Source: Lutibacter sp. (GTDB taxonomy: Bacteria; Bacteroidota; Bacteroidia; Flavobacteriales; Flavobacteriaceae). Taken from it: DNA of 64,000 nucleotides. The number at the start of each line of letters is the position of its first letter. Position 1 is the stretch's first letter. The notes beneath the pieces were generated by a model that did not search any database, was not told where the DNA came from, and saw nothing but the letters and a program-made list of their open reading frames with translations. This document shows, piece by piece, positions 34,843 to 44,280 of the stretch. The DNA lies in NCBI RefSeq assembly GCF_016342705.1, contig NZ_JAEINV010000004.1, positions 124,001 to 188,000 of the forward strand, in the 5' to 3' direction. A program made the translations under genes and the position numbers.

Positions 34843-36531
34843 TTAAAATATTTGTTCCAATATTTTTTGAGTAATCACATATGTTGGCAATACTCCTGTT
34901 GTGCCTAAACCTCCTGAGGCTAATGTGCTTCCGGTTTCTAATGGATTATCCGATGCGTAATATGCATACCTCACTTTCACTTTGCTTGAAATATTTCCTC
35001 TAATTTTTGAAGCTGCCTGAATGGCTTTTTGGTAATGCGCACCTTCCATTTCTAAACCTGTTACACTCCAGGTAGAATCATAAAAGAACTTTAAAATATC
35101 CTTATTTTGAAGCGATGTTCCTAAAACAGTCACCATAGAACCTGCATACACATCAACACCACAACCTTCAAACATTTTTTTCTTTAACTGATTTTTAAAT
35201 GGATAATTATCTGCTGTTCCTTCAAAAATATGCGATGTTGGAATCATAATATCACCTTTTCCTCCTTCTAAAATTCCTGCTTTTCCCATGATAGAAATAG
35301 AATCAACATTTAAATGGTACTTTTTACCTCCTTTACATTTAAAAGGCTTTAACAATTCGTCCATAGTTTCATAAGCTTGCTCACCAAAGGCGTAATCCAT
35401 CACAATAATTACAGGCTTTTCTTTATGTTCTAAGCTATTTTCAATAACGTATTGCGTTTTTGAAATATCTATTTTTTCAGTATCAATAATTTGAACATCA
35501 ATGTTAGTTCCTGAAGTATCTGGAATAAATGTCATTCCGTTTTTTAACGCATATTCAGTCACCTGTTTTCGTAAATCTTCATTTTCTTCTTTGCTTAATA
35601 GTACATATAAAGAAATAGGATTGTTATCGGTAATTTGTTTTGGAAGCACAACAGGTGCATAAATAGAGTTCATAACGCTGTGCATATTTGCACTAATTAT
35701 ATGAATTGGACGTTCTTCTAATTTTTTTTCAATTAAAACTTCCTTAATATTGTTTGCCCAAATTTCTCCATAAATATGGTGTCCAATTCGCTCACGTAAA
35801 ATTGGACTAAATGAAATAGCTCTTTTAGAATTGTCAACAATTTCACTAATAGCTAAAGAGCCTAACCAATAAATAATTTGGAAAAAACGATCTGGATTAT
35901 TTTTTTCACCTAAAATATTATGGACTTTCTGAGTTTCTTCAAATGTTCTACCAATAATACCCGCAACGTGCGCTACTAAAATGTCACACTCGTTTCTAGA
36001 TAGTTTTTTATTATGAAGCACTACTTCTTCTAACTTTTTCCATTCTCTAACAGTGTCCGCTTCTTCTTCAATAAGTACTTTTTCAGCAATTTTATGAGAT
36101 TCAATAAACAAAAAAGTAAGATGCGTTAAAATATCATAAATTTCAGATCTTCCTCTGGTAACTTCAATATTCATTTGATCTTTATCTATTCTATAGCAAT
36201 TTCTTCTTCTTTTTGGCGGAATAATTGGTTTAAAATGTGAATTTGAATAGCCTTCATCTGCTGTTAGGTTAATAAAACGGCATTCTTCAATACCAATTGG
36301 CAACCTTTCTAGCACATATATTAACCCGTTTAATTCTAATTTTTCTTCTGCAATAGATCCATAAATTTCAGGACGCAATAATAACAATGCTTGTCGCAGC
36401 GCATCACCTGAAATACCCATTGGTTTGTAAAAACCTCTGCTAAATAAATGACGCATTGAAATATATAAACGTTCAATAGCGCTTGAGGATTCCTGTGCTC
36501 GGGTTCTGCCTTTTATTTTTGATTGTTGCAT
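34843..36531 (-). CDS. DUF6909 family protein
   Basis: 562 residues, soluble, no signal peptide. I recognise it as the Bacteroidota family DUF6909, of unknown function. The N-terminal half is helical (AIERLYISMRHLFSRGFYKP onward). The C-terminal half, from about 260, looks like a Rossmann/nucleoside-phosphorylase-type fold with VIVMDYAFGEQAYE, ISIMGKAGILEGGKGDIM, TSLQNKDILKFFYDSTW and VTGLEMEGAHYQKAI. The GLEMEGAHY stretch resembles the purine/uridine phosphorylase motif ending in M-E-x, so binding of a nucleoside is an inference worth testing. I use the ATG at 36531, since a TTG 30 bases upstream sits in a promoter-like TATCTTTA. First gene of the operon leading to purD. Confidence 0.7.
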   Translation of the reverse strand: MQQSKIKGRTRAQESSSAIERLYISMRHLFSRGFYKPMGISGDALRQALLLLRPEIYGSIAEEKLELNGLIYVLERLPIGIEECRFINLTADEGYSNSHFKPIIPPKRRRNCYRIDKDQMNIEVTRGRSEIYDILTHLTFLFIESHKIAEKVLIEEEADTVREWKKLEEVVLHNKKLSRNECDILVAHVAGIIGRTFEETQKVHNILGEKNNPDRFFQIIYWLGSLAISEIVDNSKRAISFSPILRERIGHHIYGEIWANNIKEVLIEKKLEERPIHIISANMHSVMNSIYAPVVLPKQITDNNPISLYVLLSKEENEDLRKQVTEYALKNGMTFIPDTSGTNIDVQIIDTEKIDISKTQYVIENSLEHKEKPVIIVMDYAFGEQAYETMDELLKPFKCKGGKKYHLNVDSISIMGKAGILEGGKGDIMIPTSHIFEGTADNYPFKNQLKKKMFEGCGVDVYAGSMVTVLGTSLQNKDILKFFYDSTWSVTGLEMEGAHYQKAIQAASKIRGNISSKVKVRYAYYASDNPLETGSTLASGGLGTTGVLPTYVITQKILEQIF

Positions 36532-36603
36532 AAATTTATTTTTTGGGATGTAAAGATACAATTTATCTGTTGAATTGCTTATTTACTAATTTTTAGAAAC
36601 CTG

Positions 36604-38238
36604 TTATTTTTTTAATATTTTTTGATATTCTGAACTATTTAATAATCCTACCGCTTTAGAAATTACGGGATCAAATTGTGCTTTTTGCTGATACACTCCT
36701 TCAACAAAATAATAGCGTTTTACTATTTCCTCCGTTAATTTTTCAATAATTTCTTCTTTGTTTTTATCTAACTCTTTTAATTTTTCAGCCTGAATAGTTG
36801 CTAAAACTTCTGCATATGATTTAGACAAACTTCCTTGTAAATTTTCTGACAATGCTTTCTTATTGGCCTTTTTAAATTCCGCCTCGGTTTCAGTTTCAAA
36901 AAACTGTTGATTTGTAGCTAAATAAACTCTTAAATTAGCATATTCATTGGCTGACACATTAAATTTTGAAGGCTCCTCAATAGTTTTATGCGCATAAAAA
37001 TAAGTAGTTACATAATTAAACAGCGCATCGGATTTTAACAGTGTTTCCGTAGTTTTTGTGGTTGCTGGTTTTTTAAAATTAACATCGGGTAAAATACCAC
37101 CACCACCATATACAATTCTACCTATGGATGTTTTATACTGTTCTCTTCCTTTATCTGAAAATTTTGGAACATTCCCTTGGTCGTCTCTGTTTGTATAATC
37201 CAACTCTTGAATACATCTTCCGCTTGGGGTGTAATATTTAGAAATGGTTAATTTCATTTGTGTACCATACGAAAGTTCTCTGTACTGTTGCACCAAGCCT
37301 TTACCAAAAGAACGCTCTCCAACAATTATTGCTCTATCGTAATCTTGTAAAGAACCTGCTAAAATTTCTGAAGCCGATGCAGATTTACCATCAATTAAAA
37401 TTGAAATTGGCATTTCTAAATCTAGCGGTTCTTCTTTTGTTTTAAACGTTTCGCTGAATTTTTCAATTTTACCTTTGGTAGTGACTACCACTTTATCTTT
37501 TGGAATAAAGAAATTCGTAATTTTAACGGCTTCATTCAACAAGCCTCCCGGATTGCTTCGCACATCTATTATTAATTTTTTCATTCCTTGATCTTTTAAA
37601 TCAAGAAATGCTTTTTTAACTTCTGCAGCAGCACTTTCTGTAAATTGAATAAAAGAAATATACCCCACTTCATCATTTAACATGGTATAATATGGAACCG
37701 GACTTACATCCACTTTTTTTCTGGTAACGGTTACTTCAAAAGTTTTGTTTTGACGTTCTAACAACAAGGTAACCTTTGTGTTTGGCAAGCCATTTAATAA
37801 GGTTGATGCACCTTTTTCATCAAAATCCTTCACTAAAATAGCATCAATTTTTAAAATTTTATCACCTGGTTTTATCCCAGCGCTTTCCGCTGGAGAATCT
37901 TTTAACAGTTCTTTCACCAACAATGTATGCTCTTTAAAATCTACCAATGTACCAATACCTCCATATTCTCCTGTGGCGGCTATTCGTGCATCTTCAATTC
38001 CTTGTTCGTCAAAATAAACGGTATACGGATCTAAACTTTGCAGCATATGATTGATAGACTTGTGGGTTAATTCTGCCGGATTCACCTCATCTATATACAG
38101 CATATTTAACTCTTTAAATACTGTGGTATAAATATCAATTTGCTTGGCAATTTCAAAAAATCCTGACTGAAAACCCACGGAAATTGAAATTGAAACCACT
38201 ACAAAAACACCTATTATCCATTTTTTAAGCCTGCTCAT
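36604..38238 (-). CDS. S41 family C-terminal processing protease (CtpA-like)
   Basis: 544 residues. A membrane anchor or signal helix (about 8-28) is followed by the cap and a PDZ domain (about 88-175, with GGIGTLV and SPAESAGIKPGDKI). The protease core has the Ser in DGKSASASEI (about 285) and the Lys in RSFGKGLVQ (about 311), the Ser-Lys dyad of tail-specific proteases. The C-terminal part is helical. It degrades or trims periplasmic proteins recognised by their C-termini. Its start overlaps the end of rnpA by 14 bases. Confidence 0.9.
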   Translation of the reverse strand: MSRLKKWIIGVFVVVSISISVGFQSGFFEIAKQIDIYTTVFKELNMLYIDEVNPAELTHKSINHMLQSLDPYTVYFDEQGIEDARIAATGEYGGIGTLVDFKEHTLLVKELLKDSPAESAGIKPGDKILKIDAILVKDFDEKGASTLLNGLPNTKVTLLLERQNKTFEVTVTRKKVDVSPVPYYTMLNDEVGYISFIQFTESAAAEVKKAFLDLKDQGMKKLIIDVRSNPGGLLNEAVKITNFFIPKDKVVVTTKGKIEKFSETFKTKEEPLDLEMPISILIDGKSASASEILAGSLQDYDRAIIVGERSFGKGLVQQYRELSYGTQMKLTISKYYTPSGRCIQELDYTNRDDQGNVPKFSDKGREQYKTSIGRIVYGGGGILPDVNFKKPATTKTTETLLKSDALFNYVTTYFYAHKTIEEPSKFNVSANEYANLRVYLATNQQFFETETEAEFKKANKKALSENLQGSLSKSYAEVLATIQAEKLKELDKNKEEIIEKLTEEIVKRYYFVEGVYQQKAQFDPVISKAVGLLNSSEYQKILKK

Positions 38239-38611
38239 CTTCCTTAATTTTAGTTAAAAACTTATCGCACACTTTATGAAACGTTTGTTCTAATTCGGTA
38301 TAATTAAGCTCTTCTTTTGCCATATAAATAAACATAAAAACGTACGGTTCTTTTAAATTATCTAAAAATTTATATTTGTTTAATCTATACACTTCCCGCA
38401 ACATTCTTTTAATTCTATTTCTATTTACGGCTAGCTTAATATTTCTTTTTGGAACTGAAAACCCGGCTTTTATGGCCGCCGCTGTTTCTCTATTATTTTT
38501 AATATAAATCAATTGAATAGGAAACGATTTTACACGTTTTCCTTCAGAAAACAATAGCTCAATTAGTTTTCTGCCTTTCAGTTTTTCATCTTTTCCTAAG
38601 GTATATCTCAT
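38225..38611 (-). CDS. rnpA: Ribonuclease P protein component
   Basis: 128 residues, basic. The RNR signature is KLAVNRNRIKRMLREVYR, with FSVPKRNIK before it and the start LGKDEKLKGRKLIELLF, all typical of RnpA. It assists the RNase P RNA in maturing tRNA 5' ends. The start is the ATG at 38611; a GTG six bases earlier lies in the promoter box. The gene overlaps the CtpA-like gene by 14 bases. Unlike in many other bacteria, no rpmH is nearby, which is common in Bacteroidota. Confidence 0.95.
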   Translation of the reverse strand: MRYTLGKDEKLKGRKLIELLFSEGKRVKSFPIQLIYIKNNRETAAAIKAGFSVPKRNIKLAVNRNRIKRMLREVYRLNKYKFLDNLKEPYVFMFIYMAKEELNYTELEQTFHKVCDKFLTKIKEDEQA

Positions 38612-38616
38612 TATCA

Positions 38617-38650
38617 CAAATGTAAGGAATAAAAGATTTTAAAAAATCAA
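38617..38650 (-). promoter_or_regulatory. Promoter for rnpA
   Basis: Minus strand TTG at 38650-38648, a 23-base spacer and TACATTTG at 38624-38617. The ATG at 38611 begins only 6 bases after the box, so the rnpA message would have almost no leader. Confidence 0.6.
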
Positions 38651-38672
38651 ATTCTTAAAGACTTTAAATTAG

Positions 38673-38680
38673 TAAATTTG
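38673..38680 (+). promoter_or_regulatory. Candidate -7 box for the acyl-CoA dehydrogenase gene
   Basis: TAAATTTG, exact to TAnnTTTG, 25 bases before the ATG at 38705. Its upstream half would overlap the rnpA promoter on the other strand, so the two may compete. Confidence 0.5.
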
Positions 38681-38704
38681 TGTGAAACCAAAATTAAAAT
38701 AGTA

Positions 38705-39883
38705 ATGTCACAAGATTTATTTCAAGCACCAGACTATTATCATTTAGATGATTTATTATCTGAAGAACATCTTTTAGTGCGCGATGCAGCACGCGAATGG
38801 GTAAAAAGAGCCGTTTCTCCAATTATTGAAGAAGCCGCACAACACGCAAAATTTCCAACATCCATTATTTCTGGATTGGCAGAAATTGGTGCCTTCGGGC
38901 CCTATATTCCTGAAGAATATGGTGGTGCAGGATTAGATCAAATTTCTTATGGACTCATTATGCAAGAAATTGAACGTGGAGATTCTGGCGTTCGTTCCAC
39001 AGCTTCTGTCCAATCTTCATTAGTGATGTATCCTATTTGGAAATATGGTGATGAAGCTCAAAAACAAAAATATTTACCAAAATTAGCCAGCGGTGAATTA
39101 TTGGGTTGCTTTGGTTTAACAGAACCAAACCACGGATCTAATCCAGGTGGCATGGAAACAAAGATTAAAGATATGGGCGATCATTATGTATTAAATGGCG
39201 CTAAAATGTGGATTTCAAATGCACCGTTTGCAGATATTGCTGTTGTTTGGGCAAAAAATGAAGCAGGAAGAATAAAAGGGTTGATTGTGGAACGCGGAAT
39301 GGAAGGATTTACAACGCCTGAAACGCATAACAAATGGAGCTTAAGAGCTTCTGCTACTGGCGAATTAATTTTTGATAACGTTAAAATTCCAAAAGAAAAT
39401 ATTTTACCTAACAAAGATGGTTTAGGAGCGCCACTTGGTTGTTTAGATTCTGCACGTTATGGCATTGCTTGGGGGGCAATTGGTGCTGCTATGGATTGTT
39501 ATGATACCGCTTTACGTTATTCAAAAGAAAGAATACAATTTGATAAACCTATTGCAGGAACACAATTGCAGCAAAAAAAATTGGCTGAAATGATTACTGA
39601 AATTACCAAAGCGCAATTATTAACGTGGCGATTAGGCGTCCTTAAAAATGAAGGAAGAGCCACCACTGCTCAAATATCTATGGCGAAAAGAAATAATGTG
39701 GATATGGCTTTAAAAATAGCGAGAGAAGCACGTCAGGTATTAGGTGCTATGGGAATTACTGGAGAATACTCCATAATGCGTCATATGATGAATTTAGAAA
39801 GTGTGGTGACTTATGAAGGTACGCACGATATTCATTTATTAATCACTGGGTTTGATATTACAGGAATTCCAGCTTTTAAATAG
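38705..39883 (+). CDS. Acyl-CoA dehydrogenase, glutaryl-CoA dehydrogenase type
   Basis: 392 residues from the ATG at 38705 (a TTG 27 bases upstream is in the promoter box). It has the full FAD acyl-CoA dehydrogenase fold: FGPYIPEEYGG, CFGLTEPNHGSNPGGM, KMWISNAPFADI and KPIAGTQLQQKKLAEM. The catalytic base is Glu371 in TYEGTHDIHLLITG. GVRSTASVQSSLVM holds the Arg-Ser pair that in human GCDH binds the glutaryl carboxylate. Together these favour oxidation and decarboxylation of glutaryl-CoA to crotonyl-CoA in lysine or tryptophan breakdown. A related short-chain substrate cannot be excluded. Confidence 0.85.
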   Translation: MSQDLFQAPDYYHLDDLLSEEHLLVRDAAREWVKRAVSPIIEEAAQHAKFPTSIISGLAEIGAFGPYIPEEYGGAGLDQISYGLIMQEIERGDSGVRSTASVQSSLVMYPIWKYGDEAQKQKYLPKLASGELLGCFGLTEPNHGSNPGGMETKIKDMGDHYVLNGAKMWISNAPFADIAVVWAKNEAGRIKGLIVERGMEGFTTPETHNKWSLRASATGELIFDNVKIPKENILPNKDGLGAPLGCLDSARYGIAWGAIGAAMDCYDTALRYSKERIQFDKPIAGTQLQQKKLAEMITEITKAQLLTWRLGVLKNEGRATTAQISMAKRNNVDMALKIAREARQVLGAMGITGEYSIMRHMMNLESVVTYEGTHDIHLLITGFDITGIPAFK

Positions 39884-39901
39884 GGATTGTTTAAAATAAA
39901 A

Positions 39902-40035
39902 AAGCGGCTGTTTAAAAAGAGTTGAAGACCGTCATTTTGAACTTGTTTCAGAATCTCACCATATTATCATCAATAATTATGAGAACCTGAAACAAGTTCA
40001 GGTTGACGAAAATGATTCTTTTTAAACAGCCACTT
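39902..40035. repeat. Paired inverted REP-like elements between convergent genes
   Basis: Outer arms 39906-39920 and 40017-40031 are a perfect 15-bp inverted repeat. Inside are two inverted copies of a REP-like unit whose core TGAACTTGTTTCAG is at 39938-39951 and, reversed, at 39987-40000, each followed by a TCTCA-type tail. The whole can fold into one long stem. It lies between the convergent dehydrogenase and T9SS genes and probably ends transcription from both. Similar units are, to my knowledge, scattered in flavobacterial intergenic DNA. Confidence 0.7.
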
Positions 40036-40041
40036 CTCGTA

Positions 40042-43000
40042 TTATTCTACAAGTACTTTTTTGCTTATTTTACCACTCTTTGTATCTATCTGAACAAAAT
40101 AAATTCCCGATGCGGCTTTTACTGGTAAAGAAAATGAATCTCCGGAAAAATCCTTTTTCCAGTAACCAGACATTTGTCCCAAACTATTGTATAAAATAAC
40201 GGTTTCAATTTCTTCAGCTGTAGATTTTCTAATTTGTAACTCCTTTATGGAATTATCCATAAATACCTGAATTCCATCACTTAAAATTTCTTCTGCAGGT
40301 TCTTCAGGCTCTAGGGCTATTGGCGTTTTAAACACAAATGAAAATCTATTTAAATACGTGCCTTTTGGTAAATCAATTTCAAATGATTGACTTTTTATAG
40401 GATGTAAAACACCCGTAAGGCTATCTTTTATAAAAAGATCTGTGCTATCATCTACATTTTCCAACGCATCCATATTAATGGCAATTGAACCTCCACTTGA
40501 AGTAATTCCTAATGGAATTTCTTTATTGATATCAACGCTATTGGAGGCTTGTATTACATATTTTTTATCATCAATTGTCCAGAACATATCATCTTCAAAT
40601 AGTTCATAAATTTCAGCTTCGTACCCCCAATCAACTCCATCGGTTGTATGCTCATCAACAGTAAATAAAATTTGACGATGATCAATTTTAGCGCCACTAA
40701 AACCTAATCTAAACTTTGGTCTCGTATCACTAACAAGCACATTACTTTCTTTCGTAGTCTTTTGCGCCACACCTTTCATAAAAATGGAATAAGTAGCATT
40801 TGTTTCCGTTACAAATACTCTTTGCCCGTTGTTAAATTCAATAGTTCCTCCATCAGCATCTCCAACAACAAAAAAGCTTTGTCCAATAGGAATATACCTT
40901 CCTGGTGTTTTTACTGGCGTACCACTTGAACTAACTCCTGCAAGCGCTCCTGCTGTTGCAGGTACTCCACCACTGAGTGTTAATGTGGCATACCCTGCTT
41001 GATAATCTCTTAAATTGTGAGAATTACCTCCATAATGCTCCCAGAAATAAATTGCACCGCCACCACCAATAGCTCCAGTTCCTGAAGGACTGTTATCTAA
41101 TAAAAATTGAAAACCATCTATTGCTGAAGGATATGGATTTCCAACTAAATAATCATAATTTCCAGCTACTGTTAAACCAATTATCCCATTATTTGGTTTC
41201 CCAACAAACACATAATTTTGATCCGGTGAACCTGGCGCACCTGTTCCTTTCATTAAAAACCCTTCACCAGGTTTTAAGGTTCCCGTATTTCTGATTTGCT
41301 GCCAAGCATTATAATCACCACTCGTTGAATTTGCATATTTATACATCCAGTAATGTGCAATTTTTATTGGTGTTCCTAAAGCACCATCATACCCTCCAAC
41401 AAAGTCAATTGTTATAGGATTACTTGGGTCTGTTCCATCTCTTAAAACATCAGGTACTTTAAATGCTGTGCCGTTTGTAGTTCCAGTTTTAATTACTGGG
41501 GAAGACCAATCGTTATAACGATATTTATTTCCTTGTCCTTGTTGATCTCTTTCTATATATCCAGTACTTGCATCATCTACTGTGCTAGTTGCTGTTTGCA
41601 ATAATTGCCCTTCTCCAACTAAATCCATGACACCATTTAATAGTAAAGTTCCTGCAATTTGTATATAATTATCTCTAATTTCTAGCGTAGTCGCACTATT
41701 ATTTTGAATTTCAATATTATTGGCTTTTCCATAAGGATCTCCACTATAAATAATTGGATAATTTCCTGAAGCGAGCGAAGATGGTATAATAACATCGGTA
41801 CTCATTGTTGGAACAGTTCCACAACTCCAGTTTGTTGCTGTGTTCCAGTTATTATTGGTTGATCCTGTCCAAGTGGTTGAAGTTGGTGCACCATTAATAA
41901 CAACATTGGCAGAAATAGGTGAGGTGCATGAACCACTTGAAAATAATTGTGATGATGGAATTATTTGTTGTGCCTGACTTGGACTACTCCATGAAAGTTC
42001 AGCAACTGCTCCTCCTCCATTTTCATAAAATTCTAAAACAATAGTGTACTTTACATCAGCAGTTAGATTTATTGTGCCTGTATTTATTGTTGGTCCGTGA
42101 TCTGTCCAGTTATTAATAATTTGTACTCCATTAACCCAAAGTCTAATGCCATCATCACTATTTGTTCTAAAGGTATATGTTTCAGTATATAATGGTTGAA
42201 TAAATCCTGACCACCTTACAGAAAAATTATTATTATTTATTGGACTACCTGGATTTCCGGTACCCCAGTTAAAATTAACTGTTGCATCAGTTCTAACTAA
42301 AGCAGGAGAACCAGTAAACGTCATATTATTAAAATACTGTCCGGTTAAACCTGCCACCAAATTGTTAACAGTATAATTATAGGTATTAGGAACAAGACCT
42401 GAAATAGTTGTGCTAGCTCCATTACCTGGGGTTATAATATTACCTGGGGTTCTTGTTAACAACCAATTACCTGAAGGAAGACTATTTAAAACTACGCTCC
42501 CAGTTGCAACCGTACAAGTAGGTTGTGTAATTGTGCCAATTACCGGCGCTGTTGGTGTAGAATTTATAGTTATGTTTACACCATTATTAGTTCCAATAAT
42601 TGATGGATTATTGCTTATTACTCGTACTCTATAGCCTGTTCCTGTTAAAGTACCAATAGTAATAGTTCCTGAAATAGTTCCTGCAGCAATTGAAGTTAGT
42701 GTCCCAATATTTACAGGCGAAGTAAAACTACCCGATGCATTTGATAGTTGCGCAGTAAAAACATTACCAGAATTATATGTTCCTGATATGGTAAATGGAA
42801 CATTTACTGATGACCCAGAGCAATAAGTAGTTGTGGAAATGGAGCCAGTAGTGATTGTTGGTGTCACTGGAGTCACATTTATAGAATAATCTTCAACTTC
42901 TCCGTCAAAATTAGTTTCACAACTTCCAGCATAACTATCATATTTAGCTGATACACGCATTCTTGTAACACCTAACATAGCCGTGTTAGGAATAGTTATT

Positions 43001-43845
43001 GACAAAGGTGAATTATTTGTTGCTCCATTTGTAACGTTTCTAACTCTTCCAAGGTCATAACGCTCTGAATTTGTAAAAATACCATCTTGATTCCAATCTA
43101 TCCAAGCATAAACCCTAACCCAATAATTTCCATCAGTATTAACATTAACTGTTAAATTATGTGATGACCCCAGTATTACATTGGTAGATAAGCCTGTAAA
43201 ATCTTCATACCCATTCAACTTTGAAGGCCCAGTAGCATTATTTATTGAATTAAAAGAAACTAATGTTATACCTGTATCATATGTTGTATTTCCATAAGAA
43301 GTGCAATAAGTAGGGAAAGTTACAACTTGCATTGTGCTATTTGTAATTGCACCAAATTGATATGTAAAATCGGAATTTGCCAATGCAGCTGTAAGGTTTG
43401 CTGTATTATTCCCAGAAGTATTAAAAGGTGTATCTGAAGCCATTACATACATATTACTTAAACGATCCGAGCAGCAATCTGTTCTGTTATATATATTTAT
43501 ATGACTTAATGTATACAAAGCTCCTAAATCTATTTCCCACCAATCATTCGTGTTTGTTCCATTAGAATGAAGTATAGAACCAGCACTCCAATTTCCATTT
43601 GTGTTATTATCATTTCCTTTACTTGCATCACCTCCTGGATAGGTTGTACTTAACGTAGCTGTACCAGCTAAAGACCTATTGGTAACACCATCAATATCAA
43701 TTACTTGTATTTCAGCTAAATTTATATAGTTTGTAGTATTAGTCCCTGATTTTTGTACGCGTATATATCTATATTGTTGAGAAAATATAGTTGAGGTAAC
43801 TAAACATAAAATAAAGAAACCGATGTATTTTTTAAATAAAATCAT
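40042..43845 (-). CDS. Large T9SS surface protein (F5/8C-like, GEVED, PA14, shared C-terminal module)
   Basis: 1267 residues from the ATG at 43845, chosen because it gives a proper signal peptide (MILFKKYIGFFILCLVTST). An F5/8C or fucolectin-like domain (about 24-150) has WWEIDLG and IYNRTDCCSDRL. A GEVED domain (about 182-322) has WIDWNQDG and GEVEDYS. An Ig-like stretch and a PA14 domain (about 500-640) follow, the latter with GLTGQYF and RTNSDDGIRLWVNG. The shared module covers about 735-1175 (ERDQQGQGNKYRYNDWSSP, EGFLMKGTG, NPYPSAIDG, HYGGNSHNL, DDMFW). The T9SS sorting domain is about 1180-1267 and ends SGKISKKVLVE. F5/8C and PA14 point to sugar binding, so adhesion or glycan capture on the cell surface is likely. 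No catalytic site seen. Confidence 0.85.
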   Translation of the reverse strand: MILFKKYIGFFILCLVTSTIFSQQYRYIRVQKSGTNTTNYINLAEIQVIDIDGVTNRSLAGTATLSTTYPGGDASKGNDNNTNGNWSAGSILHSNGTNTNDWWEIDLGALYTLSHINIYNRTDCCSDRLSNMYVMASDTPFNTSGNNTANLTAALANSDFTYQFGAITNSTMQVVTFPTYCTSYGNTTYDTGITLVSFNSINNATGPSKLNGYEDFTGLSTNVILGSSHNLTVNVNTDGNYWVRVYAWIDWNQDGIFTNSERYDLGRVRNVTNGATNNSPLSITIPNTAMLGVTRMRVSAKYDSYAGSCETNFDGEVEDYSINVTPVTPTITTGSISTTTYCSGSSVNVPFTISGTYNSGNVFTAQLSNASGSFTSPVNIGTLTSIAAGTISGTITIGTLTGTGYRVRVISNNPSIIGTNNGVNITINSTPTAPVIGTITQPTCTVATGSVVLNSLPSGNWLLTRTPGNIITPGNGASTTISGLVPNTYNYTVNNLVAGLTGQYFNNMTFTGSPALVRTDATVNFNWGTGNPGSPINNNNFSVRWSGFIQPLYTETYTFRTNSDDGIRLWVNGVQIINNWTDHGPTINTGTINLTADVKYTIVLEFYENGGGAVAELSWSSPSQAQQIIPSSQLFSSGSCTSPISANVVINGAPTSTTWTGSTNNNWNTATNWSCGTVPTMSTDVIIPSSLASGNYPIIYSGDPYGKANNIEIQNNSATTLEIRDNYIQIAGTLLLNGVMDLVGEGQLLQTATSTVDDASTGYIERDQQGQGNKYRYNDWSSPVIKTGTTNGTAFKVPDVLRDGTDPSNPITIDFVGGYDGALGTPIKIAHYWMYKYANSTSGDYNAWQQIRNTGTLKPGEGFLMKGTGAPGSPDQNYVFVGKPNNGIIGLTVAGNYDYLVGNPYPSAIDGFQFLLDNSPSGTGAIGGGGAIYFWEHYGGNSHNLRDYQAGYATLTLSGGVPATAGALAGVSSSGTPVKTPGRYIPIGQSFFVVGDADGGTIEFNNGQRVFVTETNATYSIFMKGVAQKTTKESNVLVSDTRPKFRLGFSGAKIDHRQILFTVDEHTTDGVDWGYEAEIYELFEDDMFWTIDDKKYVIQASNSVDINKEIPLGITSSGGSIAINMDALENVDDSTDLFIKDSLTGVLHPIKSQSFEIDLPKGTYLNRFSFVFKTPIALEPEEPAEEILSDGIQVFMDNSIKELQIRKSTAEEIETVILYNSLGQMSGYWKKDFSGDSFSLPVKAASGIYFVQIDTKSGKISKKVLVE

Positions 43846-44100
43846 AGTGTTAAGTTCTATTATTTTACTAAAAATTAACAGCAGCACTCTATTCAATATG
43901 GTAAACCTACTACACATATAATCAATTTATTGGGACCGGGCAAAAATAAGCAGTTTAAATTAAAAAAGCTAATTATAGAAAAGTTAATCATCAAACAATC
44001 AAGTTTCATCTTAAATTACGTTAAATTATCAACGAAAAAAATGGAATTTATAGTTGAAATTCTAAAAGCCTCATTTTAAACTTACTAATCAAATATGCAA

Positions 44101-44199
44101 TAGTTGCGCAACTTTTAAAATTAGTTGTACACCTTTTTAAATTAGTTGTGCAACTTTTTAAATTAGTTGTGCACCTTTTGAAATTAGTTGCGCAACTAC
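44101..44199. repeat. Five 21-bp tandem repeats with a palindromic core
   Basis: Units begin at 44101, 44122, 44143, 44164 and 44185, exactly 21 bp apart. Each starts TAGTTGYGCAACTTTT or a close variant. Units 1 and 5 hold the perfect palindrome GTTGCGCAAC; others change one or two bases. The fifth unit is cut after 15 bases. There are no spacers, so this is not a CRISPR. Confidence 0.9.
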
Positions 44200-44280
44200 T
44201 GAGTTACAATACAAACTACTTCTATAATTATCATGATTATGAAGGAGGAAATGATGATGCTTATCTTTAGCCTATTGTGT

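Noticed and set aside
44101-44199. Tandem repeats considered as a CRISPR array
   Set aside because: Units are directly joined with no spacers, the unit is only 21 bases, and no cas genes are in the window.
44101-44199. Tandem repeats considered as replication-origin iterons
   Set aside because: No replication initiator or partition gene is nearby and the window is typical chromosomal DNA.
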